A stretch of DNA of 64,000 bases from Arthrobacter sp. C2 (GTDB lineage Bacteria; Actinomycetota; Actinomycetes; Actinomycetales; Micrococcaceae): positions 1,798,001-1,862,000 of the forward strand of contig CP042428.1 in assembly GCA_024207135.1 (NCBI GenBank). Reading direction: 5' to 3'. This document shows, in pieces, positions 1 through 8,731 of this stretch (the stretch's first letter is position 1; each line of letters opens with the position of its first letter). The notes beneath the pieces are model-generated. The model did not search any database, was not told where the DNA came from, and worked only from the letters and a program-made list of their open reading frames with translations. The position numbers were made by a program, and so were the translations under genes.

Positions 1-1663
1 GGTGGATGGCACCGGCGACGGCACCGAATTCCGGATCCCCGGCAATCACGCGGTCGGCACCGGTGTGCCAGACGCCGGTGACGGCGGTGAGCATGTTGGG
101 CGAGCCTTGGATGGCGGTGCGCTGCATGTGGTGCTTGACCGAGCGGATGCCGCCGAGTTCCTCGCCGCCGCCGGCGCGGCCCGGGCCGCCGTGGACCAGG
201 TGCGGCACCGGGGAACCGTGGCCGGTGGACGACCGGGCGGTTTCGCGGTTGAGCATGTGCACGCGCCCGTGGTGCGAGGCGATGCCGGTGGTCAGGACCC
301 GTGCCGTGTCCGCGTCGTTGGTGCAGACCGTGGCCACCAGGGAGCCCGAGCCCATGGCCGCCAGGCGGATGGCATCATCCAGGTCGGTGTAGCCGATCAC
401 CGAGGAGACCGGGCCGAAGGCCTCGCGGCTGTGCACGGCCTGGTTTTCCACGTCGTCCCAGGTGAGGATCAGCGGGGACATGAAGGCCCCGGCATCCACG
501 GTCTTTTCCTCTCCGCCGGTGGTGCGGACCACCGGTGCGTCAAGTGTGCCGTAGGCGATCTCGCCGCCGGCGGCGATCATGTCCTCGACGGCGCCGCGGA
601 CGTCGCGCAGCTGTTCCAGGGAGGCCAGGGCTCCCATGGTGACGCCCTCGGCACGCGGGTCGCCAATGACCACGCGAGCATCGAGGCGCCCGCCCACGGC
701 CTTGACCACGTCGTCGACCAGCGCTGCCGGGACGATGTTGCGGCGGATGGCGGTGCACTTCTGGCCGGCCTTCGACGTCATTTCCGTGGTGACGGCCTTG
801 ACGAAGGCGTCGAATTCCGGGGTTCCCACCACGGCGTCCGGGCCCAGGATCGCCGCGTTGAGCGAGTCGGTCTCGGCGGTGAAGCGCACTCCGCCGTCGA
901 TGACGTTCTTGTGGGCCTTCAGCGCCGAGGCGGTGGAGGCCGAACCGGTGAAGGAGAGCATGTCGCGGTAGTCAAGCACGTCCAGCAGGGTCCGGGCGGA
1001 ACCGGAAATCAGCTGGATGGAACCGGCGGGCAGGATGCCGGATTCGACCATCAGGCGCACCATCGCCTCGGCGACGTAGCCGGTGGGGGTGGCTGGCTTG
1101 GCGATGGTCGGCACCCCGGCGATGAAGGCGGGTGCGAACTTCTCGAGCATGCCCCAGACCGGGAAGTTGAAGGCGTTGATCTGTGCCGCAACGCCCGGGA
1201 TGCGGGTGTAGATGTGCTCGCCGGCGAAGGATCCGTCGCGCGAGAGCACTTCCATGGGTCCGTCGAGGATGACGTTGGAGTTGGGCAGTTCGCGCCGGCC
1301 CTTGGAGGAGAAGGTGAACAGCACGCCGATGCCTCCGTCGATGTCCACCATCGAGTCGATCTTGGTGGCGCCGGTGCGGTAGGAGATCTCGTAGAGTTCC
1401 TCGCGGCGTTCGTTGAGGAATGTGGCAAGTTCCTTGAGCTTGAGGGCGCGTTCGTGCAGGGACAGCTTGCCCAGTTCGCGCTGGCCGACGGTGCGGCCGT
1501 ACTCGACGACCGCGGCAAGGTCCAGGCCGTCGCTGTTGACCGTGGCCAGGGGCTCACCGGTGTTGGCATCCAGCACGGAGGTCCCACCGTCGGGATCGGA
1601 GGGGGTCCACCAGGAGTTTTGGACGAAGCTGGGAACGAGTGGAGCCATGGGAGTTGTCGTCAT
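1..1663 (-). CDS. paaZ: PaaZ, oxepin-CoA hydrolase / aldehyde dehydrogenase (partial, 3' end outside window)
   Basis: The minus strand is open from an ATG at 1663 to the window edge (554 codons), preceded by a purine-rich AGGAAGGA Shine-Dalgarno. The protein begins MTTTPMAPLVPSF and reads as the aldehyde dehydrogenase half of PaaZ. The dehydrogenase glutamate lies in FTAETDSLN (about residue 264) and the catalytic cysteine in GQKCTAIRR (about residue 303). PaaZ proteins are usually about 680 residues, so the missing part is the C-terminal MaoC-like hydratase domain that opens the oxepin-CoA ring. In the phenylacetate pathway the dehydrogenase half oxidises the resulting aldehyde to 3-oxo-5,6-didehydrosuberyl-CoA. 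It is divergent from paaI, and thiolase, hydratase and dehydrogenase genes for the last steps lie at 17.4-20.3 kb. A stand-alone ALDH is possible but less likely. Confidence 0.9.
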   Translation of the reverse strand, partial: MTTTPMAPLVPSFVQNSWWTPSDPDGGTSVLDANTGEPLATVNSDGLDLAAVVEYGRTVGQRELGKLSLHERALKLKELATFLNERREELYEISYRTGATKIDSMVDIDGGIGVLFTFSSKGRRELPNSNVILDGPMEVLSRDGSFAGEHIYTRIPGVAAQINAFNFPVWGMLEKFAPAFIAGVPTIAKPATPTGYVAEAMVRLMVESGILPAGSIQLISGSARTLLDVLDYRDMLSFTGSASTASALKAHKNVIDGGVRFTAETDSLNAAILGPDAVVGTPEFDAFVKAVTTEMTSKAGQKCTAIRRNIVPAALVDDVVKAVGGRLDARVVIGDPRAEGVTMGALASLEQLRDVRGAVEDMIAAGGEIAYGTLDAPVVRTTGGEEKTVDAGAFMSPLILTWDDVENQAVHSREAFGPVSSVIGYTDLDDAIRLAAMGSGSLVATVCTNDADTARVLTTGIASHHGRVHMLNRETARSSTGHGSPVPHLVHGGPGRAGGGEELGGIRSVKHHMQRTAIQGSPNMLTAVTGVWHTGADRVIAGDPEFGAVAGAIH

Positions 1664-1678
1664 CGACGAAATCCTTCC

Positions 1679-1692
1679 TGAACGATCGGTCA
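1679..1692. promoter_or_regulatory. Candidate TetR/PaaR-type operator between paaZ and paaI
   Basis: TGAACGATCGGTCA is a near-perfect 14-bp palindrome (one mismatched pair) just upstream of the paaZ start codon. A related site lies upstream of the thiolase gene (20435-20448, 11 of 14 positions on the opposite strand) and another upstream of the SipW operon (28276-28289, 12 of 14). PaaR of the TetR family is known to control paa genes in actinobacteria through palindromes of this general kind. Assignment to PaaR is inference; no tetR gene is in the window. Confidence 0.45.
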
Positions 1693-1776
1693 GTATTAGC
1701 AACCACAGTACAGTATGGGGAAGAACGCCACGAGCCTCGGGCGTCACACAGCCTCGAATTTCAGGAGAAATGCAGC

Positions 1777-2217
1777 ATGAGCGCAGAGCGCCCCACCGCG
1801 CCCACCCCGGAAGCCTCCATCGACGGAGTCTGGCAAATTGCCCTGGGCGAGCTTGATATCAAGATGGGCGTCAAAATCATCGAGGAATCGGTGCAGAAGG
1901 TCGTGGCCACCATGCCGGTGGAGGGAAACCGCCAGTCATTCGGGTTGCTGCACGGCGGCGCCTCGCTGGCCGTGGGCGAGGCCGTCGGCTCCTGGGCCGC
2001 GGTGAAGCACGCCTCGACCATGGGCAAGTCCGCGGTGGGCGTGGACGTCTCGGCCACCCACCACAAGGGAACACGCGAGGGGATCATCACGATCACCGCA
2101 ACCCCCATCAGCCTGGGCAGGCGCATGGCAAGCCACCAGGTCGTCATCGACAACGAGGCCGGCGAGCGCCTATGCACCCTGCGGATCACCAACCTGATCA
2201 TCGACATCAAGAAGTAG
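1777..2217 (+). CDS. paaI: Hotdog-fold acyl-CoA thioesterase, PaaI type
   Basis: 146 residues, the normal size for a PaaI/YbgC-like hotdog thioesterase. The conserved LLHGGASLAVGEAVGS stretch (residues 57-72) carries the HGG turn and the acidic residue on the central helix that define the PaaI active site. The chosen ATG has AGGAGA nine bases upstream; a longer in-frame start at 1639 has no such site and would overlap the divergent promoter. In phenylacetate degradation PaaI is thought to hydrolyse stalled CoA thioesters and rescue the CoA pool. Its position divergent from paaZ supports that role. It could instead be a general ComA2-like thioesterase such as menaquinone pathway enzymes use. 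Confidence 0.8.
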   Translation: MSAERPTAPTPEASIDGVWQIALGELDIKMGVKIIEESVQKVVATMPVEGNRQSFGLLHGGASLAVGEAVGSWAAVKHASTMGKSAVGVDVSATHHKGTREGIITITATPISLGRRMASHQVVIDNEAGERLCTLRITNLIIDIKK

Positions 2218-2263
2218 TCCAGCAACGCCACCTACACAAGGTCGGCAGGCGAGCGTTGGCCTG

Positions 2264-2500
2264 CTACCGCTCCGGCACGTAGCTGAGCAGTTCCCCGACT
2301 TCACAGTCCAGGGCTTTGCAGATCGCCTGCAGCGTGGAGAAGCGCATTGCCCTGGCACGGTTGTTCTTGAGAATCGACAGGTTCACCACGCTGATATCCA
2401 CCCGCTCGCCCAGTTCGACCAGCGTCATCGACCTTTCTTCAAGCAATTCCCCCAAGTGGCATCTGATCTCGGTGTGGTCCTCGGACTCTTCGCGAGCCAC
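2264..2500 (-). CDS. Small XRE-family transcriptional regulator
   Basis: 78 residues consisting almost entirely of one Cro/CI helix-turn-helix: the recognition segment is DISVVNLSILKNNRARAMRF, followed by STLQAICKALDCEVGELL. This is the YozG-like type of short XRE regulator that typically accompanies a DUF2975 membrane protein. The start is a GTG whose G is the last base of the upstream gene's TAG (TAGTG), so the two genes share one base and are almost certainly translationally coupled. It probably autoregulates the pair, but the signal sensed is unknown. It converges with paaI. Confidence 0.8.
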   Translation of the reverse strand: MAREESEDHTEIRCHLGELLEERSMTLVELGERVDISVVNLSILKNNRARAMRFSTLQAICKALDCEVGELLSYVPER

Positions 2501-3243
2501 TAAATCAGTCCTGCCGTGTCTTTTTGCATTTCGAGTCCGCGCTTGAATATCTGCGCCGTGGTGAACAGTCCAAGCCCGGCCCAGAGCGGCCAGAAATTCA
2601 CTTGAAGCGCGAACCCGCTTGGCTCCAGCTGGCCAATGATGTCATTCAGGCTTTCGCGGCCCATGCTGGCCGTATCCCAGTGCGCCCCGACAACTCCCAG
2701 CACCTGCTCGGATGCCTGCAACCCCGCAATGCCTTCGAGCACCTGCCAGACCAGCCCGCACACCACAATCACCACGGCCGCGGCGGAGAACCACTTGACG
2801 AGCGCCGGCCTGAAGCTCGAATTCTTGAGGTGTCCGTTGCACATGCTGATGACCGCTGCCCCAATGAAAAGTGCCGCAATCCCCTGAAGAAGCTCTCCCG
2901 CCCCGAGCAGCCACCGCGTTCCGGATGCCAGTCCCTGGACTTCGACGAGGGCCTCGGTGAATCCACCGGAAACCACCTGAGCGGTTGGCCCCTCCACACC
3001 CGCACTTGCGGGGATCTGCGGCCAGAACTCCTGCACCGGCATGCTGATTCTCAGATTGGGACTCATCGCGATCTCGGCAAGCCGGTAGATTGTTGCTCCG
3101 CCGGCAATCACCACGTAGGCGATGGCCACCCACCGAGTAAGTCCAACTTCCGGGGTCCCGCCCTTCCGGTGCACATACGGCGCCACAAGCAGTGCCACCA
3201 GAAGCGCCATAAGCAACATGACGATAGTTCCCAATATGGACAT
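2500..3243 (-). CDS. DUF2975-type multi-spanning membrane protein
   Basis: 247 residues from an ATG (MSILGTIVMLLMALL). Four hydrophobic spans are visible: residues about 3-22, 34-52, 118-140 (with preceding GELLQGIAALFIGAA) and 150-172. A further amphipathic C-terminal stretch (FWPLWAGLGLFTTAQIFKRG) is typical of DUF2975 proteins such as B. subtilis YoaS. The open frame continues upstream to 3573, but the upstream part is not membrane-like and the ATG follows a GGAG motif. It is transcribed ahead of the XRE regulator with a one-base overlap. The function of DUF2975 is unknown; membrane control of the partner regulator is a guess. Confidence 0.65.
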   Translation of the reverse strand: MSILGTIVMLLMALLVALLVAPYVHRKGGTPEVGLTRWVAIAYVVIAGGATIYRLAEIAMSPNLRISMPVQEFWPQIPASAGVEGPTAQVVSGGFTEALVEVQGLASGTRWLLGAGELLQGIAALFIGAAVISMCNGHLKNSSFRPALVKWFSAAAVVIVVCGLVWQVLEGIAGLQASEQVLGVVGAHWDTASMGRESLNDIIGQLEPSGFALQVNFWPLWAGLGLFTTAQIFKRGLEMQKDTAGLI

Positions 3244-3501
3244 TGTCCCGGCTCCGCCCCGCTTGATGTAGACCGGGGAGGAAGCTCCCCGGACCTTCAT
3301 GCAACCATAATGCTTATCGTTATGCTCGGCAATGGCACCCATCCCGACCCAAAGCCCATGATCCCAAGTGATTGACACACGCCAATGAGTTGTGGTGTCC
3401 TTGAAGCGACTGCAACAGTAACTACCTGAGGAGGAAACCAATGAGTGTCCCAGCCGTGACCCCGGATCCATGCTTTCCTTCCCACAGGAGTTACTCCAGC
3501 A

Positions 3502-4389
3502 ATGCAGAATTACGTAGAAAACAGCTTTCCAGACACCTTTGAACGGCGATCCGCGGGCGCCAACACCAAGCACACCGATCGCGCGGATGACTGGAACTAT
3601 CTTGACGACCAGCTCTCGGAATCACAGCGCTGGTCAACCTGGCCGGCCACCGAGAAACTCATGCGGGGGCCCTTGCCCTACCCCGAGTTCGTCATCGAAG
3701 ATGCCGGTGCCATCGACACCGAGCTCGGCGTGCTCAAGACCGGCAAGGAGGCCGACGTCTTCTTGGTCGAGCGGGCCACCTCGGACCAACACGTGTTGTT
3801 GGCTGCCAAGCGTTACCGTTCACCGGAGCAGAGGTCCTTCACCCGGTCCTCGACCTACACCGAGGGGCGAAACGTCAGGCGCTCACGTGATGCCCGGGCC
3901 CTGAAAAACGGCAGCACCTACGGGCGGCTCGTGGAGGCCTCGCGTTGGGCCAGTTCCGAATGGCAATACCTCCGGCTCTGTTTCGAGGCAGGCGCCCCGG
4001 TTCCCTATCCGGTACAGATCATGGGCACGGAAATCCTGATGGAGTTCATCGAGGATCCCGAGGCCCCGGGCGCCGCGGCACCGCGCCTGCAACATGTGCG
4101 CCCCGACCCCGAGCGGCTGGTCCGCTACTGGGAACAAATCGTGGACGCCATGAAGGTCTTTGCGCGGCTGGGATTTGCCCATGGGGACCTCTCCCCCTAC
4201 AACGTGCTCGCCGCCGGGGACCGTATCGTCGTCATCGACTTGCCGCAATTTGTCGACCTTGCGGGGAATGAACGCGGTGTCGGGCTGCTGCAACGCGACT
4301 GCCAAAACATCTGCGGCTGGTTCCGGTCGCGCGGCTTGGATGTCGACGGAGAGGAACTGCTGGCCGAACTCATCGCCGAGGCCTGGTAG
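3502..4389 (+). CDS. RIO-type serine/threonine protein kinase
   Basis: 295 residues with a recognisable RIO1-like kinase core. KTGKEADVFLVE (residues 79-90) is the RIO ATP-binding loop (compare STGKEANVY), K103 in AAKRYR is the expected catalytic lysine, HGDLSPYNVL (227-236) is the catalytic loop with D229 and N234, and VIDLPQF (244-250) is the metal-binding strand with D246. The first 55 residues are polar and outside the domain. RIO kinases act in small-subunit ribosome maturation in eukaryotes and archaea; bacterial members are widespread in actinobacteria but little characterised. No ribosome-assembly gene is adjacent. The family call is strong; substrate and role are unknown. Confidence 0.85.
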   Translation: MQNYVENSFPDTFERRSAGANTKHTDRADDWNYLDDQLSESQRWSTWPATEKLMRGPLPYPEFVIEDAGAIDTELGVLKTGKEADVFLVERATSDQHVLLAAKRYRSPEQRSFTRSSTYTEGRNVRRSRDARALKNGSTYGRLVEASRWASSEWQYLRLCFEAGAPVPYPVQIMGTEILMEFIEDPEAPGAAAPRLQHVRPDPERLVRYWEQIVDAMKVFARLGFAHGDLSPYNVLAAGDRIVVIDLPQFVDLAGNERGVGLLQRDCQNICGWFRSRGLDVDGEELLAELIAEAW

Positions 4390-4614
4390 GCATCCGGAGC
4401 CCCGACAACCGCTCCACACCCGCACGGGCTAAATTGGTTCATTCGCCGTGCTGGTATCGGGCACCCATCGGAGCTATCGTTAGCCATCAAAAACGCTTGG
4501 GCCGCGCAAACGACACGAAACCACTCGCACCATTCGGCAGGAAAATGCGGCCACGTGGCCACCGCTGGCCCTCACATTCGGTACCTTGAGCAATTCCCAG
4601 AAAGGACATACACG

Positions 4615-5043
4615 TTGCGTACCGCATACAAGGTTATTGCCCACATCATTGCCGCTGCCGTTGTTGTTCAGGCAGCACTGATCGCTTGGTCCATGTTCGG
4701 GCTGATCCCCTCGCTGGAATCAGGGACGCTCCCCACCGAGCCCCCGTTGTCAGCGATGCTGCACGGCATGATCGGGATGTACGTCGTTCCGGTACTCGTG
4801 CTGGCGCTGGTGGTCGTCGCTTTGCTGGGCCACGCCGGACTCAAGTGGGCCCTGTGGCTCCTTCTGGCCGTGGCAGTGCAGATCACGTTGGCCTTCGTGG
4901 CCTTCGAATCGGCATGGGTGGGGCTGCTGCACGGCGCCAACGCCTTCGCCCTCATCGCGCTGGCCGAGGTCGGTGCGCGGGCGGTCGCCCATGCACCAGA
5001 GCATGTGCCGGGCACCAAGCATGTCATGCGTCCGGCGACGTAA
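4615..5043 (+). CDS. Four-helix membrane protein (DUF6220-like), function unknown
   Basis: 142 residues. The best start is TTG at 4615 (MRTAYKVIAHIIAAA) because AGAAAGGA lies just upstream; the frame is open further upstream without a ribosome site. Four hydrophobic helices are visible at residues about 5-27, 48-70, 74-94 and 98-120. Histidines fall at helix starts (MLHGMIGMY and LLHGANAFA), an arrangement that recalls DUF6220 membrane proteins or a small cytochrome-like heme protein, though no family can be named with confidence. The last 20 bases overlap the convergent ABC-F gene. Confidence 0.6.
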   Translation: MRTAYKVIAHIIAAAVVVQAALIAWSMFGLIPSLESGTLPTEPPLSAMLHGMIGMYVVPVLVLALVVVALLGHAGLKWALWLLLAVAVQITLAFVAFESAWVGLLHGANAFALIALAEVGARAVAHAPEHVPGTKHVMRPAT

Positions 5044-6688
5044 CCGCCCGTTGCATCTCCCATTCACGATCCGTGGCCAGCGCGGCGAGGAATTCCTCGT
5101 CGTGGCTGGCCACAACCATGGCACCGCCAAACGACTCGAGCGCCGAGAGCAACTGCTCGATCGTGGCCATGTCCAGGTTGTTCGTCGGCTCGTCGAGCAG
5201 CAGGAGCTGGGGAGCGGGGTCGGCCAGCAGGATCATCGCCAGGGCAACCCTGAATCTTTCACCACCTGACAACTGCGAGACCGGTTCATCGACCCGGCTC
5301 CCCCGGAAGTGGAATGCCGCCAGCTTCTCCCGCAAGGTCCCCGGCTCCACGCCCGGCGCCGCCAGACGCAGGTTCTCCAACATGCCCAGCCCGTCATGGA
5401 GGCCTGCCCAGCCGTCGGATTCCGCTGCGCCAAGCCGCTGGCGCAGGAAACCGGTCGGCACCTTGGCCGCGGCCTCGATCTGGCCCAGCAACGTCGACTT
5501 CCCGACACCGTTGCCACCGGCCAGCCCAATGCGTTCGGGCCCCCGGATCGCGAGCACCGAGTCCTCCGCCAGGGGCTCGGCGTGTTCGAGCACGGCCCCG
5601 CGGGAGATCGCGGAGACCGGGATTTCGACGATGCCGCGTCCCGCCGGAACGCGGGTGTCCGGAAGGTCGATGGCGATACGCAGGTCAACCGGCACCGCCT
5701 CGCGTGCGGCAGCCAGTTCCGCTGCAGCATCCGCTTCATGCGATTTCATGATGCCCCGGTTTTTGGCGGCGGACACCTCGGCCTGGTTGCGCAGCGAGTT
5801 GGCCAGGATCTTGGGCATCGATTCGGCGGCCTTCCTGCCTTGCTTGGCCCGCCTGGCGATCTTTGTCTCGGCCTCGCGGCCCTGGCGCTTCTCGATGGCC
5901 AGTTTTCGGCGGGCGTCGCTGAGACGGCGCTCGGCGCTGTCCCCCTCGTGGCCCAGGGCCTCGGCCCTGGAATCCCAGTCCCCGAAGCGCACCAGGTCGA
6001 ACTTCTCGGCCCGCAGTGCCCGGACATTCACCGGCCGCAATTCCGCCAGCGAGTCGAGGAGCCGCAGCAGCGTCTTGTCGTGGGTGGAGACCACCAGGGT
6101 TCCGGGATGGCGCTGCACCATGTCGTAGAGGCGGTGGCGGGCGGTCCGGTCAAGGTTGTTCGTCGGCTCGTCCAGCAGCATGATGCCGGCGCCGCGGAGT
6201 TCGACCCCCGCCAGGCCCACGGCCATGGTTTCGCCGCCGGAGAGCGTACCCACGGTGCGCGTCAGGAATTCCGGGGCGACCGGCACCTCCAGATATCCGT
6301 TCAGCAGCGCCGACGACCGCTCCTCCAGGTCCCAGTCGTCACCGACGGCTTCCAGGTCGAGTTCCAGGTTCTCGGTGGTGTTCGCCAGGACGCGCTGCAG
6401 CGCAGCGAGCTTGGTGGCGATTCCCATGAGGTCGGCCACGCTGCGGCGGGTGTCAAGGACGATGTCTTGCGCCAGGTAGGCGGGTTGCGAGTCAGTGTGG
6501 ATGGCGCCCCGAACGGGTGCCAGTTCGCCGGCGATCAGCCGCAGGAGCGTTGACTTGCCCGAGCCGTTGGGCCCGATCAGCCCGGTGGTTCCGCGCGAAA
6601 ACGTGGTGGAGAGCCCTTCGAAGACGGTGCCGCCGTTGGGCCAGGAATAGCCGAGGCGGTCAATGACGATGGGGTTGTGGTGCTGCAT
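5024..6688 (-). CDS. ABC-F family duplicated ATPase
   Basis: 554 residues containing two ABC ATPase domains and no membrane segments, the hallmark of ABC-F translation factors and antibiotic-resistance ribosome-protection proteins. Domain 1 has Walker A GPNGSGKST (residues 39-47), signature LSGGE and Walker B MLLDEPTNNLD. A basic, coiled linker (SAERRLSDARRKLAIEKRQ) separates it from domain 2, which has GGNGVGKST, LSGGE and LLLDEPTNNLD. Both catalytic glutamates are present. The protein probably binds the ribosomal E site, with the linker reaching toward the peptidyl-transferase centre. Whether it gives antibiotic resistance or is a housekeeping factor cannot be told from sequence. It stands alone on its strand. 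Confidence 0.88.
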   Translation of the reverse strand: MQHHNPIVIDRLGYSWPNGGTVFEGLSTTFSRGTTGLIGPNGSGKSTLLRLIAGELAPVRGAIHTDSQPAYLAQDIVLDTRRSVADLMGIATKLAALQRVLANTTENLELDLEAVGDDWDLEERSSALLNGYLEVPVAPEFLTRTVGTLSGGETMAVGLAGVELRGAGIMLLDEPTNNLDRTARHRLYDMVQRHPGTLVVSTHDKTLLRLLDSLAELRPVNVRALRAEKFDLVRFGDWDSRAEALGHEGDSAERRLSDARRKLAIEKRQGREAETKIARRAKQGRKAAESMPKILANSLRNQAEVSAAKNRGIMKSHEADAAAELAAAREAVPVDLRIAIDLPDTRVPAGRGIVEIPVSAISRGAVLEHAEPLAEDSVLAIRGPERIGLAGGNGVGKSTLLGQIEAAAKVPTGFLRQRLGAAESDGWAGLHDGLGMLENLRLAAPGVEPGTLREKLAAFHFRGSRVDEPVSQLSGGERFRVALAMILLADPAPQLLLLDEPTNNLDMATIEQLLSALESFGGAMVVASHDEEFLAALATDREWEMQRAVTSPDA

Positions 6689-6911
6689 GGTTGTTCTCGT
6701 TTCGACGGTGGATGCGCCGAAACATCACCATGGCCTCGATCTTGCCCCGGCATCGGGGTGGAGGGCATGGGGGTCCTGGCGCGGTTAGGCGAAGGCGAGA
6801 ACTACAAGCACGTCATGTCCGTTCGTAGACAATGGGACCATTCAATCCTGCTGCCCACCGGTGCCGGGTGTCAAACGTCCGCGCCCCGGGCACCGGGACG
6901 GAGCCGGATTC

Positions 6912-7928
6912 TCAGCGAGCCAGGAGCCGCTGTTCTTCCGCCGCGGTGAGCCCGGAGCTCAGCGAATCCACATCGGTTTCCCCTCCGGAACGGACGATGT
7001 CTTCAAACGTCTGCCGCAGGCTCCGCCGGCGCAACCCCAGCTGCAGGGCACGGGCATCCGAGCGGCGGGCAAACCCTGCATATCCGTCGCCCGGCGGCAG
7101 CAGAAGCGGCAGCGATGTGGGACCCGCCCACGGATTCACACCGTCCGCCGCCATCCTGGACACGTCGTAGCCAACCACTTGGTGTTCGGGCGCCGGCCGC
7201 CCGTTGGAGGCTGCCACGGTTGCGGCCGCTTCCCGGGCCATCTCCAGCGCCTGGCCCAGGCGGTGCGCCTCGCCCACGGCGTTGACGTATCCGTGTTCCC
7301 CGGCCAGGCCCGCGTCGAGGATGAAGGCGGCGAGGTCGCGCACATCGATGATTTGCACATGGGCTTCCCCGTCGGGTGCCTTCGGGACGAGGACCGGATC
7401 CCGGCGTTCGGCGAAGCGCAGCGGCCAGTAGGTGCTGCGTCCACTCGGGTCCCCGGGACCGCCGATCAACCCGGGACGGACAACCAACGCCCCGCCGTTG
7501 CGATACCGGACGCTCACTTCCTCGCATGCGGACTTGGCCCGCCCGAAATCCGCATCCTCCCCGTCCTCCGCTCCGGGCAGCGGTTCGGCGGTCCTCGCGG
7601 TCTCGTCGGCGCCGGGTTCGGACTGGAGGTCATAGACCGAACACGAGGATATGAAGACCCAGTTCCCGGCCGATCCGCCAAGGTGTTGCACCGCCTCCCG
7701 TGCGAAAGGCGGCCTGTCGGTGAGCTCGATGACCAGGTCCCAGGCCCGGCCCGCCACCTGTTCGTAGGCGTCAGGTGCTTCGCGGTCGGCGATCACGGCG
7801 CGGACACCAGGGGTAAAAGGCTTGGTGCCGCGGGCCAGCGCGGTCACCGAGTGTCCGCGGTCCAGCGCCTGGAGGGAAATGGTTTGCCCCAGCCACCCGG
7901 TCCCGCCCAACAACAGAATCTGTTTCAT
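6912..7928 (-). CDS. NAD(P)-dependent epimerase / extended SDR family protein
   Basis: 338 residues from the ATG at 7928 (MKQILLLGGTGWLGQTISL). The N-terminal GGTGWLG is the Rossmann nucleotide-binding glycine motif of extended short-chain dehydrogenases. FISSCSVYDLQ gives the strand with catalytic-type serine and tyrosine, followed by GRAKSACEE with the lysine, so an S...YxxxK-like triad is probably preserved although the Y-K spacing is atypical. VVRPGLIGGPGDPSGR matches the substrate-domain loop of NAD-dependent epimerases. No sugar pathway genes lie nearby, so the substrate is unknown. The frame extends to 8402, but that upstream part is non-coding shadow of the neighbouring lipoprotein. 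Confidence 0.75.
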   Translation of the reverse strand: MKQILLLGGTGWLGQTISLQALDRGHSVTALARGTKPFTPGVRAVIADREAPDAYEQVAGRAWDLVIELTDRPPFAREAVQHLGGSAGNWVFISSCSVYDLQSEPGADETARTAEPLPGAEDGEDADFGRAKSACEEVSVRYRNGGALVVRPGLIGGPGDPSGRSTYWPLRFAERRDPVLVPKAPDGEAHVQIIDVRDLAAFILDAGLAGEHGYVNAVGEAHRLGQALEMAREAAATVAASNGRPAPEHQVVGYDVSRMAADGVNPWAGPTSLPLLLPPGDGYAGFARRSDARALQLGLRRRSLRQTFEDIVRSGGETDVDSLSSGLTAAEEQRLLAR

Positions 7929-8068
7929 GCTTCGAGCCAACAGCGCGCCCGGTCCAGCGGCAAGGCCTCTTCGTTCTTGGCGTAGGAACGCCCCGAGGGA
8001 ATCCGACACATTGCAAGGATGGGTTGCCGAAGCGAGCGGGTACCGGGCGGCGCAGATAAGGTGAGGCC

Positions 8069-8662
8069 ATGAAGCGTTTTTCGGGATTGATCGCAGCATT
8101 GGCCGGCCTTGGCCTCTTGCTGGCGGCCTGCGTGCCGATTGACGGGAACACCTCCGTCCCGACACCCGACGAATCCACGAGCTCCACCGGCGACACCTAT
8201 GTGCCGCCCGTCGAAGCGCCGCGTGAGGATCTGCCGCTGCAGGAATACAGCACCATCGACCTCGACCAGCGGATCGCCAAGCTGCCGCACTCGATGGCCG
8301 CACCCCAGATCCAACAGGGATTGCACCCCATCGACTATGGAGTCCCGGGCAGCGAACAGGTGCTTTTGGCAGAGCAATTGACCGCAAGCAGCCGTTTTGC
8401 ACTGCCCCGGGAAAACCCGGGCGACATGGTCCTCATCGAGGTGGCCTGCTCGAAGAGCATCGGCTTCGAGGTCATGCTCTTCGACATTAACGGGGCCCCG
8501 CTGGGCGGCGGCTCGTCATCGGAGTGTTCGCCCGGCGGGCCCAGCGGCTTTGGGATCGGCATCCGGGGCAACCCCCAGCTGGGCCAGGTGCAACTCGCCT
8601 TTGACCGGGAATCCGGGATGGAACTCAGCGTCGTGACCCTCACGCGCGCTGAAGGGCAGTGA
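8069..8662 (+). CDS. Lipoprotein, paralogue 1 of a local three-member family
   Basis: 197 residues. The N-terminus MKRFSGLIAALAGLGLLLAACVPIDG is a classical lipoprotein signal with lipobox LAAC and mature Cys21. A low-complexity Thr/Ser/Pro linker follows, then a globular part of about 150 residues containing LPLQEYSTIDLDQRIAKL and QIQQGLHPIDYGVPGSEQVL. The second gene repeats the layout at 8732 and a more diverged copy stands at 15065. Two cysteines in the globular part (CSKS and SSECS) could form a disulfide. AAGGTGAGG precedes the ATG. No known domain is recognised. The protein should be anchored to the outer face of the membrane. Confidence 0.75.
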   Translation: MKRFSGLIAALAGLGLLLAACVPIDGNTSVPTPDESTSSTGDTYVPPVEAPREDLPLQEYSTIDLDQRIAKLPHSMAAPQIQQGLHPIDYGVPGSEQVLLAEQLTASSRFALPRENPGDMVLIEVACSKSIGFEVMLFDINGAPLGGGSSSECSPGGPSGFGIGIRGNPQLGQVQLAFDRESGMELSVVTLTRAEGQ

Positions 8663-8731
8663 ATCCCGAATGATGCGGGATCGAACCCACTAAACCGCCC
8701 ACACGCCGAAGCATGCGTATAGGGTCAGGTC

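Noticed and set aside
2-1681. 559-codon open frame on the plus strand
   Set aside because: Glycine/histidine/aspartate-rich translation without any domain; it is the antisense shadow of paaZ, which has a full aldehyde dehydrogenase signature on the minus strand.
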